From Paenibacillus sp. FSL H8-0537 (GTDB lineage: Bacteria > Bacillota > Bacilli > Paenibacillales > Paenibacillaceae): a DNA stretch of 64,000 nucleotides. Below the pieces are notes generated by a model. The model did not search any database, was not told the DNA's origin, and saw only the letters and a list, made by a program, of their open reading frames with translations. A program made the position numbers and the translations under genes. Shown piece after piece: positions 20,212 through 28,774 of this stretch (position 1 is the stretch's first letter; each line of letters begins with the position of its first letter). The stretch covers positions 3,338,001 to 3,402,000 of the forward strand of contig NZ_CP150290.1 of assembly GCF_038051995.1 (NCBI RefSeq), read 5' to 3'.

Positions 20212-23200
20212 ATGGATTCCTATTCGGAAAATATGCTATTGACGAGTGGCAAGTGGCAGGAGGAACGGGAGTATTGGCTCAGCAAGCTCGATCCTTCAGC
20301 TGAGCCGACTGCCTTTGAGGGCGATCTGAAAGATGCAGGCTTGCGTCAGGGAGCGGTAGATTTGATCAAGGGCCCGATTCCGCCTGCTTTAACTGAAAGG
20401 CTGCTGTCCGTTTGCAGGAACTCCCAGCAAGGCCTGTATGCGTTTTTGCTGTCAGGTGCGCTCTATATGCTTCATCGATATACAGGTGAGCAGATCGTGA
20501 CCGCTGGAATGCCATCCGGACAACAAACGGCAGAAAGCACAGCTCCCAACCGGTTGATCGCCCTGCAGGTTCCTATTGATGAAGCGTCGTCCTTCAAGGA
20601 ATATTTACAGCGCGTTGGCCAAACGGTGCAGGAGGCGAGGAAGTACAAGCATATTCCTTTTCCAGCTATCATCAGGCTGCTTAAGCAGGACCCCGAAGCC
20701 GTTGTCCATGCTTTTAAAACAGTCGTTGCGCTGAATACACTGCATGCACCCATATACATGCAGGACTCGAAAGCATCGGTTACCTTTTATTTCATGATGG
20801 AAGGCAATCGCCTTCAATTGGAGCTGCTTTATGAACGTTCCATGTATTCGCAGCGATACATGGAACGACTTTTCAACCACTTTGTGGGCTTTCTCAGCGA
20901 GGTGCTTCATAGTACCGATAAGCTGCTGAACCAGATAAGCATGCTTTCACAGGAGGAAATGGACGCGCTTGATCGGTTTAATCTGGCACCTGTACCTTAT
21001 CCAAAGGATAAAACGGTACAGGAGCTGTTTGACAGTCAAGCCATGCATACGGCAGATTGGACCGCCTTGCGTTTTGACGGGAATGAGCTTTCTTACGGGG
21101 AGCTTAAAGATCGCTCGGACCGGCTAGCTTGCCTGCTTCGCAGCAAGGGGATTGGCAGGCAGCGGGTTGCCGCTGTCATGACGAATCGCTCTTTGGAAAT
21201 GATGGTTGCTATTTTGGCGGTGCTCAAGGCTGGGGGTGCCTATCTGCCCATTGACCCAACTTATCCGCCAGACCGGATCAAGCATATGCTGGCCGACAGC
21301 GGGGCGGGCGTACTGCTTACACAGGATGGACTAATCAGCCATGTTGATTTTCAAGGGGAAACCGTAAATCTCGACGATAGACGGGTATATGGACAATTCG
21401 ATCCGCTGCTGTCTAATGTGAACGACCCGGAGGATGCTGCTTACTTAATTTATACATCCGGCTCTACTGGCCTGCCGAAAGGTGTGCTGGTTCCGCACAA
21501 GGCAGTTGTGAATTTTATTACGGGCATTACAACCCGAATCCCTGCCTTCACCGGAGGAAAAACAATTGCTGCCGTTACAACGCTTTGCTTCGATATATTC
21601 GTGCTGGAGACGCTCCTGCCGCTGACACAAGGTCTGGTTGTCGTCATTGCGGGCGAAGAGGAGCAGCAAAATCCAGCCTTACTCCAGCGGTGGCTGAAGC
21701 ATAATCGGATCGAGCTGCTGCAGGCGACGCCTTCCCGGATTCAACTGCTGCTGAACGATAACGGGGCGGAAGCAGGCATGGATCAAATAACGACGCTTAT
21801 GGTAGGCGGGGAAGCTTTCCCGGATGAGCTGCTTCACCAGCTTCGAGAAAGGTGCAGAGGGGCAAGTATATACAATATGTACGGTCCAACAGAGACGACG
21901 GTGTGGTCCTCTGTCAAGGATGTGACGAGTGCGAGCAGCATAACGCTGGGGGCACCCATCGCCAATACGCAAATGTATATTGTTGATTCGCATCTTCGTT
22001 TGCTGCCGGAAGGCGTGGCTGGGGAGCTGTGCATCGCTGGAGATGGCGTAGCTATCGGCTACTGGAACCGGGAGGAGCTGACTGCCGATAGATTCGTTCC
22101 GTGCCCTTATGGAAGCGGAAGCGGCGGGAAAATGTACCGGACAGGCGATCTGGCAAGGCGGCTGCCTGACGGGGACATCGAATTTCTGGGGCGTATCGAT
22201 CATCAGGTGAAAATCAGGGGCTTTAGAGTCGAGCTGGGCGAGATAGAGTCTGCACTTTTGAGCATGGAGCAGATTAAAGCCGCCGTTTGCATTGCGCAGG
22301 AGGACAGCATGGGGAGCCCCATTCTTTGCGCCTACTACGTATCCTCGGCCGTTCTGCTCGCGGATGTCATAAGAAGCGCAATAGCTTCCCGGCTTCCCGA
22401 TTATATGCTGCCTTCGTTCTATATTCCGCTGAGTGAGCTTCCGTATACGCCAAACGGAAAAATAGACCGAAAGCAGCTGCCCAGTCCTTATGAAGCGGTC
22501 AGCGGATTATTCATCGGCGAGCCGCCAGCAGATGAACAGGAGGAGAAGCTGCTGCTCATTTGGAAGGCTGTGCTGGAGCTAGAGACGATTGGCGTAACCG
22601 ACGATTTCTTTAATATCGGCGGACATTCGCTCAAAGCATTGAAGCTGGAGGTCGAGCTGGAGAAAGCGGGATTGTCCTTTGAAAGCGAGGATATTTACCG
22701 TTACCCGACAATTAGGGGCTTCCTGAGGAGGATGAACGGTGAAGCAGCAGCGCCTTTTGCTCACAGGAGCCAAGCGGCAGCTGGATCTGATGCATTCGCT
22801 AGTGCAGCAATGATGACGCTGAGGCATGTTGAGCGAATCAAACCGTTTAACGATTTATTTTACAAGGAATGTTTCTATCACTCGCTGTTTCCGATTCTAT
22901 CCTACTACCAGCAAAGTCTATTGCCTATTCTCGCTAATGATACGGTCATCTATCGCTATGACGAGGACACGGTCCACTTTCAGGTAGATTATGCAGCGGC
23001 AAAGCCATTAGAGCAGCTTTTGCTTGGAATAGGCATTGGGATGGAAACGAGAGAGGTCGGCCATTCCGTAATCGAGGAACTCAAACGAGCGGTTCTCAGC
23101 CATAAGCCGGTCATTGTGCGAATTGACTGCTACTACGCCTCAGACCGGACGGAAACGTACCAAAAGAGGCATTGGCCGCATTCCTGGCTCGTATTCGGCT

Positions 23201-23835
23201 TTGATGACAGCACGCAGATGTTCGGCGTTATTGAGCATGACCATATCGAAAGGCTGACCTATGAGAAGAGATGGGTGAGCTACGAGGATACGCTGCAGGG
23301 CCATCTTGGTTTTATGGACCATTTTGGCAGCGAAACGCCTGTTTATTATGAATTTTCAGCTGTCACTTCTGATGGTGTAGGGTCTACACCTGATAGCTTG
23401 CTAGAAACGACTGCTTCCGCCGCTGCACATAGGCAGCAGCTTCTGGAAGGCAGCCTGCATGCGCTGTGCAGATTTCTGGAAAAGGTTAAACAAGCTCTAC
23501 AGGCTGGGCAGCTGATTAAGGATTATGGCGAAAGCTTGCTTGATACGCTTAATCAAATCGTAAATGCCAAGCTCGTAGACCACTATCGTTATGAGCAATT
23601 AGCCGGTGGGTATTTGGAGCTTCAGAGCGCGGTTGTGAATAGCCTGGAAGCTTGGAAGCAAGTCCGGTCCCTAGTGGCCAAAGCGGTTTTTTCCACCAAA
23701 TTAAGCGCACAGGCTGCGGTTGAACTGAACGTGCAGCTCGACGCGGCACTTGCTCTGGAGCGGGAATACGCGGCAAAGCTCGTAGTCATGCATCCCCAGA
23801 CCCTTGAGCTGGAAGGCAGCCAATCGACTTACTAG
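20212..23835 (+). CDS. NRPS half-C-A-PCP with C-terminal BtrH-like release domain
   Basis: About 1207 residues. ATG 20212 is preferred over 20206 for its 8-nt spacing from AAGGGAGG. Residues 15-240 resemble the C-terminal half of a condensation domain without HHxxxDG. The adenylation domain follows: YTSGSTGLPKG near 414, FDIFVLE (Asp461), NMYGPTETT near 554, YRTGDL and NGKIDRK (Lys750). By alignment to the GrsA Phe domain the specificity residues read DILQMGMVWK, close to the classical glycine code DILQLGLIWK. The PCP has GGHSL (Ser806). From about 870 lies a domain resembling BtrH, the acyltransferase of butirosin biosynthesis: KECFYHS (Cys887), then HWPHS (His987, His990) and GFDD. No thioesterase or reductase domain is present, so this domain is the likely release catalyst. 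The last 150 residues are helical and unassigned. Confidence 0.9.
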   Translation: MDSYSENMLLTSGKWQEEREYWLSKLDPSAEPTAFEGDLKDAGLRQGAVDLIKGPIPPALTERLLSVCRNSQQGLYAFLLSGALYMLHRYTGEQIVTAGMPSGQQTAESTAPNRLIALQVPIDEASSFKEYLQRVGQTVQEARKYKHIPFPAIIRLLKQDPEAVVHAFKTVVALNTLHAPIYMQDSKASVTFYFMMEGNRLQLELLYERSMYSQRYMERLFNHFVGFLSEVLHSTDKLLNQISMLSQEEMDALDRFNLAPVPYPKDKTVQELFDSQAMHTADWTALRFDGNELSYGELKDRSDRLACLLRSKGIGRQRVAAVMTNRSLEMMVAILAVLKAGGAYLPIDPTYPPDRIKHMLADSGAGVLLTQDGLISHVDFQGETVNLDDRRVYGQFDPLLSNVNDPEDAAYLIYTSGSTGLPKGVLVPHKAVVNFITGITTRIPAFTGGKTIAAVTTLCFDIFVLETLLPLTQGLVVVIAGEEEQQNPALLQRWLKHNRIELLQATPSRIQLLLNDNGAEAGMDQITTLMVGGEAFPDELLHQLRERCRGASIYNMYGPTETTVWSSVKDVTSASSITLGAPIANTQMYIVDSHLRLLPEGVAGELCIAGDGVAIGYWNREELTADRFVPCPYGSGSGGKMYRTGDLARRLPDGDIEFLGRIDHQVKIRGFRVELGEIESALLSMEQIKAAVCIAQEDSMGSPILCAYYVSSAVLLADVIRSAIASRLPDYMLPSFYIPLSELPYTPNGKIDRKQLPSPYEAVSGLFIGEPPADEQEEKLLLIWKAVLELETIGVTDDFFNIGGHSLKALKLEVELEKAGLSFESEDIYRYPTIRGFLRRMNGEAAAPFAHRSQAAAGSDAFASAAMMTLRHVERIKPFNDLFYKECFYHSLFPILSYYQQSLLPILANDTVIYRYDEDTVHFQVDYAAAKPLEQLLLGIGIGMETREVGHSVIEELKRAVLSHKPVIVRIDCYYASDRTETYQKRHWPHSWLVFGFDDSTQMFGVIEHDHIERLTYEKRWVSYEDTLQGHLGFMDHFGSETPVYYEFSAVTSDGVGSTPDSLLETTASAAAHRQQLLEGSLHALCRFLEKVKQALQAGQLIKDYGESLLDTLNQIVNAKLVDHYRYEQLAGGYLELQSAVVNSLEAWKQVRSLVAKAVFSTKLSAQAAVELNVQLDAALALEREYAAKLVVMHPQTLELEGSQSTY

Positions 23836-23917
23836 GCAGCATTTTGCTAGCAAGCGGATTGGCTGGGGGCGGGAGCTGGCCTATCAAAATCCAATGAAGA
23901 AAGAAGTGGAGAATGCT

Positions 23918-24760
23918 GTGAAAATCGGGGTAATCGGAGCAGGTGTAATGGGAAGAGGGGTTGCCCAAGCACTCGCCCAATCAGGCTTAGCGGTTGTATT
24001 GGTCGATATTGAGCATGCGAAGCTTGAACAAGCTAGGGAGGAAATTGCTACCCAGCTGCGATTTCGCGGGCTGTTCGGCTCCTCAGGGAACTTGGAGGCA
24101 ACGGATTCAATTATGGACCGCATCGCATTTACGACGGAGCATCATAGCCTCAGCGATGTCAGCTTTGTCATCGAGAACGCTACGGAAAATTGGGACGTCA
24201 AAAGCGGCATTTATGAGCTTATTGATGGCATCTGCCAGCCAGAATGCATTTTTATGATTAATACGTCCTGTATCTCCATTACAAAGCTGGCGGCTGTTAC
24301 GAAGCGCGCACCGCAAGTGATCGGCACTCATTTCATGAATCCGGTGCCCACCAAAAAAACGGTCGAGGTCATTCGCGGCTTTCATACCTCTGAGGAATGT
24401 ATCCGTGCGGTTGACGGGCTTATGGGCGCCATGGGCAAGGAAATGATCGTCGTTAACGACTATCCGGGCTTTGTATCCAATCGGATTTCCCATTTGTTTA
24501 TGAATGAAGCTGCTTATGTCGTGCAGGATCAGGTGGCTTCAGCGGAGGAAGTCGATGAAATTTTCAAAAAATGCTACGGACATGCGATGGGTCCGCTCGA
24601 AACGGCTGACTTGATCGGCCTGGACACGGTCGTGCATTCCTTGAATGTGCTTTATGAAAGCTATCAGGACTCGAAGTTCCGCTGCTGTCCGCTGCTTAGG
24701 AAAATGGTCGACGCGGGGCTGCATGGCCGCAAAAGCGGTCAAGGATTTTATACGTATTAA
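23918..24760 (+). CDS. 3-hydroxyacyl-ACP/CoA dehydrogenase of a hydroxymalonyl-ACP pathway (FkbK/ZmaG type)
   Basis: A 280-residue NAD-dependent dehydrogenase. GTG 23918 is chosen because GTGGAGA precedes it and the protein then begins right at the Rossmann fold (KIGVIGAGVMGRG), the usual length for 3-hydroxybutyryl-CoA dehydrogenases; upstream ATG 23894 lacks a good ribosome site. The HFMNPVP stretch and the C-terminal helical domain fit the family. With the ACP, acyl dehydrogenase and FkbH genes downstream it completes the set known from FK520 and zwittermicin biosynthesis, in which ACP-bound glycerate is oxidised at C3 to 2-hydroxymalonyl-ACP. No O-methyltransferase is in the window, so hydroxymalonyl rather than methoxymalonyl is the likely end product. 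A housekeeping beta-oxidation role is possible by sequence alone but unlikely in this context. Confidence 0.88.
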   Translation: MKIGVIGAGVMGRGVAQALAQSGLAVVLVDIEHAKLEQAREEIATQLRFRGLFGSSGNLEATDSIMDRIAFTTEHHSLSDVSFVIENATENWDVKSGIYELIDGICQPECIFMINTSCISITKLAAVTKRAPQVIGTHFMNPVPTKKTVEVIRGFHTSEECIRAVDGLMGAMGKEMIVVNDYPGFVSNRISHLFMNEAAYVVQDQVASAEEVDEIFKKCYGHAMGPLETADLIGLDTVVHSLNVLYESYQDSKFRCCPLLRKMVDAGLHGRKSGQGFYTY

Positions 24761-24828
24761 TGCTTAGTCATGAATGGATTTGATTTAATAATAGATTCAC
24801 CCAAATCGGAATGAGGAGAGTGTCAATA

Positions 24829-25098
24829 ATGGAAGAACAGAAAGTGAAAATTAAAAAGTTTTTATCGCGGTTTTTTCGCAAGCATGAGCTTGGTGACGAT
24901 GAGGATATTTTCGCCCTAGGATTTGTCAATTCACTGTTCGCGATGCAGCTGGTTATGTTTCTGGAGAAGGAGTTTGCGCTTACTATTGATAGCCGTGACA
25001 TGGATTTGGACAACTTCCGCACCATTAATCGGATGGTCAGTCTAATTCAAGAGAAAGCAGCAGTCGATCAGCAGTCTTCACAAGTTTCGGGAGGTTAA
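24829..25098 (+). CDS. discrete acyl carrier protein for glyceryl/hydroxymalonyl (FkbJ/ZmaD type)
   Basis: An 89-residue carrier protein, starting at ATG 24829 behind GAGGAGAG. The phosphopantetheine serine sits in GFVNSLFAMQLV: the usual Asp-Ser-Leu is Asn-Ser-Leu, as I recall for the discrete ACPs of methoxymalonyl and hydroxymalonyl pathways. The protein is short and has one four-helix ACP fold with no fused domain. It would be charged with a glyceryl group by the FkbH-type protein, carry the intermediate through both oxidations, and donate the extender to an acyltransferase. It ends 2 nt before the acyl dehydrogenase gene, indicating tight translational linkage. Confidence 0.88.
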   Translation: MEEQKVKIKKFLSRFFRKHELGDDEDIFALGFVNSLFAMQLVMFLEKEFALTIDSRDMDLDNFRTINRMVSLIQEKAAVDQQSSQVSGG

Positions 25099-25100
25099 GG

Positions 25101-26273
25101 ATGAAAATTGAACTGACTGAGGTACAGGAAAATTGGCAAAATGAGTTCAGTGCATTTGTTGATAACGAAATGGTGCCGCTAGCTGATCTAAATGACCGCG
25201 AGGAGCGTATCCATCCGGATATGCTCCGGAAAATGGCAGAAGCCGGCTATCTGGGATCCATGCTGCCTAAAAAATACGGCGGTATGGAGCTGGACAACGT
25301 GACCCTGGGCATTCTCAACGAGGAGGCGGGGCGCGGCTGCTCTTCAGCAAGAAGCTTGTTGACCGTTCACGGAATGGTATCCCTTGCGATTTTGCGCTGG
25401 GGAACGGAGCAGCAGAAGAGCGAGTGGCTTCCCAAGCTGGCGACGGGCAGCACTTTGGCAGCATTTGGCCTAACGGAGCCGAACGCTGGCAGCGATGCCA
25501 AGAGCATCGCAACAACGGCAGAGTTAGACGGGAATGAATACGTATTAAATGGCCGCAAAAAATGGATTACGATCGCACAAATTGCTGACTTGTTTCTCAT
25601 CTTTGCCAAATGCGAGGGCCAGCCAGCGGCATTTCTCGTAGAGCGGGAGCGGCTCGGGGTAACGGTGCTACCCATGTCCGGTCTGCTTGGTGCAAGAGGC
25701 TCCATGATCGCCGAAGTTGTGCTTTCCGACTGCCGAATTCCGCAAGAAAATTTGCTGGGCAAGCTCGGCATGGGACTGACGCATATTGCGCTGCCCTGTC
25801 TCGATTACGGCAGATATACAATAGCCTGCGGCTGCGTTGGTTTGGCGCAGGCCTGCCTGGAGGCTTCGTTAGAATACGGCAGCACAAGAGTCCAATTTGG
25901 ACGGCCGCTCCAGGATAATCAACTGATTCAGAAGATGATTGCTGAAATGGCCGTACAGGTGAAGGCGGCTAGAATGCTTTGCTATAAAGTTGGATATTTA
26001 CGCGATAGCGGCGATCCCGACAGCATTATGGAAACGTGGACGGCTAAATATTTTGCTTCGACTATGCTGACCAAAATTACTAACGATGCGGTGCAAATAC
26101 ATGGAGCTAACGGCTGCCATAGCGGGTACCCGGTGGAACGCTATTTCCGCGATGCCAAAATTAATGAAATCATCGAGGGAACGTCGCAGATGCATGAAAT
26201 GCTGATTGCTGAGCAGCAGTTCGTGACAAGCCGCCGAGCAGGGCGGACAATGGCTCAAACAGCCAATTCATAA
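25101..26273 (+). CDS. acyl-CoA dehydrogenase family enzyme of the hydroxymalonyl-ACP pathway (FkbI/ZmaE type)
   Basis: A 390-residue flavin-dependent dehydrogenase with start ATG behind GGGAGG. Family features: AFGLTEPNAGSDA in the FAD/substrate region, GRKKWIT, the helical C-terminal domain with QIHGANGCHSGYPVERYFRD, and IIEGTSQ with Glu359 at the usual catalytic position. Full length for the family. In this gene set the enzyme is expected to act on an ACP-bound three-carbon substrate instead of a fatty acyl-CoA, taking part with the hydroxyacyl dehydrogenase in raising the glyceryl C3 alcohol to the carboxylate of hydroxymalonyl-ACP. The location between the dedicated ACP and the FkbH gene is the main reason for this call. 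Confidence 0.9.
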   Translation: MKIELTEVQENWQNEFSAFVDNEMVPLADLNDREERIHPDMLRKMAEAGYLGSMLPKKYGGMELDNVTLGILNEEAGRGCSSARSLLTVHGMVSLAILRWGTEQQKSEWLPKLATGSTLAAFGLTEPNAGSDAKSIATTAELDGNEYVLNGRKKWITIAQIADLFLIFAKCEGQPAAFLVERERLGVTVLPMSGLLGARGSMIAEVVLSDCRIPQENLLGKLGMGLTHIALPCLDYGRYTIACGCVGLAQACLEASLEYGSTRVQFGRPLQDNQLIQKMIAEMAVQVKAARMLCYKVGYLRDSGDPDSIMETWTAKYFASTMLTKITNDAVQIHGANGCHSGYPVERYFRDAKINEIIEGTSQMHEMLIAEQQFVTSRRAGRTMAQTANS

Positions 26274-26281
26274 GGAGATGA

Positions 26282-27349
26282 GTGCCTGTGGCGTACAATG
26301 TTGAGGAGAAGAAGGATACCGCAAAGCGTAAAATTAAATGCGTCGTGTGGGATTTGGACCATACGATTTGGAACGGTATTTTAATGGAAGATACGACTGT
26401 TGAGCTGCGAAGCGATATTGTTAACGTCATTAAAACGCTGGATGAGCGTGGTATCCTGCAGTCGATTGCCAGCCGCAATGAGCATGATGTGGCGATGGAG
26501 AAAATGAGAGAGCTCGGGATTGAGCAATATTTCATCTATCCGCAAATTAGCTGGAACCGCAAATCAGCTGCAATCAAGACGATTGTCGAATCGATTAATA
26601 TCGGGATGGACACGATTGCTTTTATCGACGATCAGCCGTTTGAGCGGGAAGAGGTCAGCTTCAACCATCCTGACGTCCTGTGCATAGATGCTGCCGAGAC
26701 AGAAGGGCTGCTCGAGAGGCCGGAATTTAATCCAACCTTTATTACGGAGGACTCCCGGAACCGCAGAAGCCTCTACATGAGCGATATCGTACGCAATGAA
26801 GTTGAATCCAGCTTCGATGGCTCGCAGGAGGAGTTTCTCGCCTCACTGGGTATGGTGTTTACGGTTTCTTCGGTTGAGGGAGACGATTTGAAGCGGGCGG
26901 AGGAGCTGACGGTAAGAACTCATCAGCTGAATGCAACCGGCTACACCTACTCCTATGAGGAATTGGATGAATTCCGTCATTCACCGAATCACAAGCTGCT
27001 TATATCCGAATTGGAGGATAAATACGGCACGTACGGCAAAATCGGTTTAACGCTGCTTGAATGCAAGGACAACATTTGGACGCTGAAGCTGTTGTTAATG
27101 TCATGCCGTGTTATGTCTAGAGGAGTAGGCAGTATCATGCTGCAATACGTCGCCAAGATGGCGCATGATGCGGGAGCGGTACTACGCGCCGAGTTCGTGC
27201 CTACAGACCGTAATCGCATGATGCTGCTTACGTATAAATTTGCCGGCTTCAAGGAAGTAGAGGAGCATGATGGAATGCTCATTTTCGAGCATGATGTCGC
27301 TCATTTGCAAAGTGCTCCAGACTATCTCACCTTAATCAGCCGTGTTTAA
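26282..27349 (+). CDS. FkbH-like HAD-family glyceryl-ACP synthase
   Basis: About 355 residues. The start is GTG 26282 or GTG 26288, both behind AAGGAG. The HAD signature WDLDHTIWNG (Asp24, Asp26) and the later IDDQPFEREE loop mark the phosphatase part. The C-terminal half, after a linker around residue 200, resembles the acyltransferase-like region found in FkbH-type proteins (RTHQLNATG). Known FkbH proteins take 1,3-bisphosphoglycerate, remove the phosphate and load D-glyceryl onto a discrete ACP, which is the committed step to methoxymalonyl- or hydroxymalonyl-ACP. Here it closes a compact four-gene set (23918-27349). The third motif residue is His where many FkbH proteins have Asn. Confidence 0.92.
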   Translation: MPVAYNVEEKKDTAKRKIKCVVWDLDHTIWNGILMEDTTVELRSDIVNVIKTLDERGILQSIASRNEHDVAMEKMRELGIEQYFIYPQISWNRKSAAIKTIVESINIGMDTIAFIDDQPFEREEVSFNHPDVLCIDAAETEGLLERPEFNPTFITEDSRNRRSLYMSDIVRNEVESSFDGSQEEFLASLGMVFTVSSVEGDDLKRAEELTVRTHQLNATGYTYSYEELDEFRHSPNHKLLISELEDKYGTYGKIGLTLLECKDNIWTLKLLLMSCRVMSRGVGSIMLQYVAKMAHDAGAVLRAEFVPTDRNRMMLLTYKFAGFKEVEEHDGMLIFEHDVAHLQSAPDYLTLISRV

Positions 27350-27480
27350 TGAATGAATAAGACAGGTTCACGATGAATATCGGCTAGAGCGTTTAGCTGA
27401 AGCAGGATAGCAGGTTGAATTGTCGTGCATGCCTGTTTGTTGGAAAAAATACGGCTAATATGATATTGGAGGAAGTAATA

Positions 27481-28764
27481 ATGGAAAAAATGGCGTTTCT
27501 GTTCCCAGGTCAAGGCTCTCACTTTGTCGGCATGTCGAAAGGTCTTTATGATCAATATGCGATTGTGAAGCAAACGTTTGAGGAAGCAAACGAAGTGCTT
27601 GGCTATGATTTGGCTAAGCTTTGTTTTGAAGGCTCGCTTGCCGAGCTGTCCAAAGCGAAAAATGCCCAGCCGGCTATTCTCGTATCAAGCGTAGCCAGCT
27701 TCCGCGTTTATATGCAAGAGATCGGTATTGTCCCGCAATTTCTTGCAGGGCACAGCCTTGGTGAATATGCCGCATTTACTTGCGCGGGAGCCATTCGTTT
27801 TGCCGATGCGGTGAAGCTGCTGCATGAACGGGGAAAACTGACCGACGAGGTAGCAGCAAGCGATGTTGGAGCGATGTCCATTATTGATGGTGTCGAACGC
27901 AAGCTGGTTGTGGATGAATGCAAAGCGATGGAGCTGGAGGGCCGCCAGGTTTGGGTATCCTGCTATAATACGCCTACTCAAACCGCGATTTCCGGGGAAA
28001 GCGATGCGGTTATGGAGCTGGAGGACAGGCTCGCGAATCATGGCGGACTGGCAACGCCGCTGCTTGCCAGCGCTCCGTTCCACTGCAGCTTTATGCAGCC
28101 GATGGCCGACCAATTATTGGACAAATTGTCGGGGCTGGAATACGGTTTCTTCAAATATCCGGTCATTACGAACCGCAATGCCGAGCCGATGGCGCATTCG
28201 GAGAAAGTGGCGCAAAATCTTGCGCTGCATATAACTAGCCCGGTACAATGGGAGCGTACGATGCAATATTTTAAACATAAAGGCGTTACGCTTACGGTCG
28301 AAATGGGACCTAAAAACGTATTGACCAATATGGTGAAGGCGAATGTGGAAGGTATTGAAGCGCTCTGCTATGGCACGAAGGAGGATCGCAAAAAAATCGA
28401 GCAAATTTTAGCGGCTTATCCGGGCCTCAGAAAGCATATTCCAACTATTATTACGCGCAGCTTGGCGGTGGCAGTAGCTACCCTCAACCAAAACTGGGAT
28501 AATGAGGAGTATCAGGAGAAGGTTGTGAAGTCGTATCGCAAAATTCAGGAGATTCAGGATCGTCTTGAGGAGACTGGGGAGAAGCCAACTTTGGAACAAA
28601 TGAGAACAGCGCTCGATTTGCTGAAAATCATTTTGGATACGAAGAAGGTTTCGGTAGAAGAGCAGACTCGCTGGCTCCATCAAATTATTGACGAGACGGG
28701 TATGTATTATGAATTAAACGACTATCTTGCTCCTTCGCGTCTAGCAGAAAAAATTTCCCGATAG
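27481..28764 (+). CDS. discrete acyltransferase (FabD-like), trans-acting for the AT-less modules
   Basis: A 427-residue malonyl transferase-type protein. ATG 27481 has TTGGAGG ahead of it. FLFPGQGSHF opens the protein, GHSLGE gives the nucleophile Ser92, Arg117 in the HERGK stretch should pair with a carboxylated extender, and His201 lies in APFHC. EMGPKNVLTNM closes the core near residue 285. About 125 further, mostly helical residues follow that normal FabD proteins lack. It is the only acyltransferase in the window, so it is the obvious supplier of extenders to the five modules. Whether it takes malonyl-CoA, hydroxymalonyl-ACP or both cannot be told from sequence. A 131-nt gap separates it from the FkbH gene. 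Confidence 0.9.
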   Translation: MEKMAFLFPGQGSHFVGMSKGLYDQYAIVKQTFEEANEVLGYDLAKLCFEGSLAELSKAKNAQPAILVSSVASFRVYMQEIGIVPQFLAGHSLGEYAAFTCAGAIRFADAVKLLHERGKLTDEVAASDVGAMSIIDGVERKLVVDECKAMELEGRQVWVSCYNTPTQTAISGESDAVMELEDRLANHGGLATPLLASAPFHCSFMQPMADQLLDKLSGLEYGFFKYPVITNRNAEPMAHSEKVAQNLALHITSPVQWERTMQYFKHKGVTLTVEMGPKNVLTNMVKANVEGIEALCYGTKEDRKKIEQILAAYPGLRKHIPTIITRSLAVAVATLNQNWDNEEYQEKVVKSYRKIQEIQDRLEETGEKPTLEQMRTALDLLKIILDTKKVSVEEQTRWLHQIIDETGMYYELNDYLAPSRLAEKISR

Positions 28765-28774
28765 GAGTTTATCC

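Noticed and set aside
22700..23835. Possible thioesterase at the end of the NRPS
   Set aside because: There is no GxSxG motif; the sequence aligns better with BtrH-like proteins.
27437..27464. Promoter-like TTGTTG-N16-TATGAT before the acyltransferase gene
   Set aside because: The start point would fall on the ribosome site itself, leaving no room for a leader.
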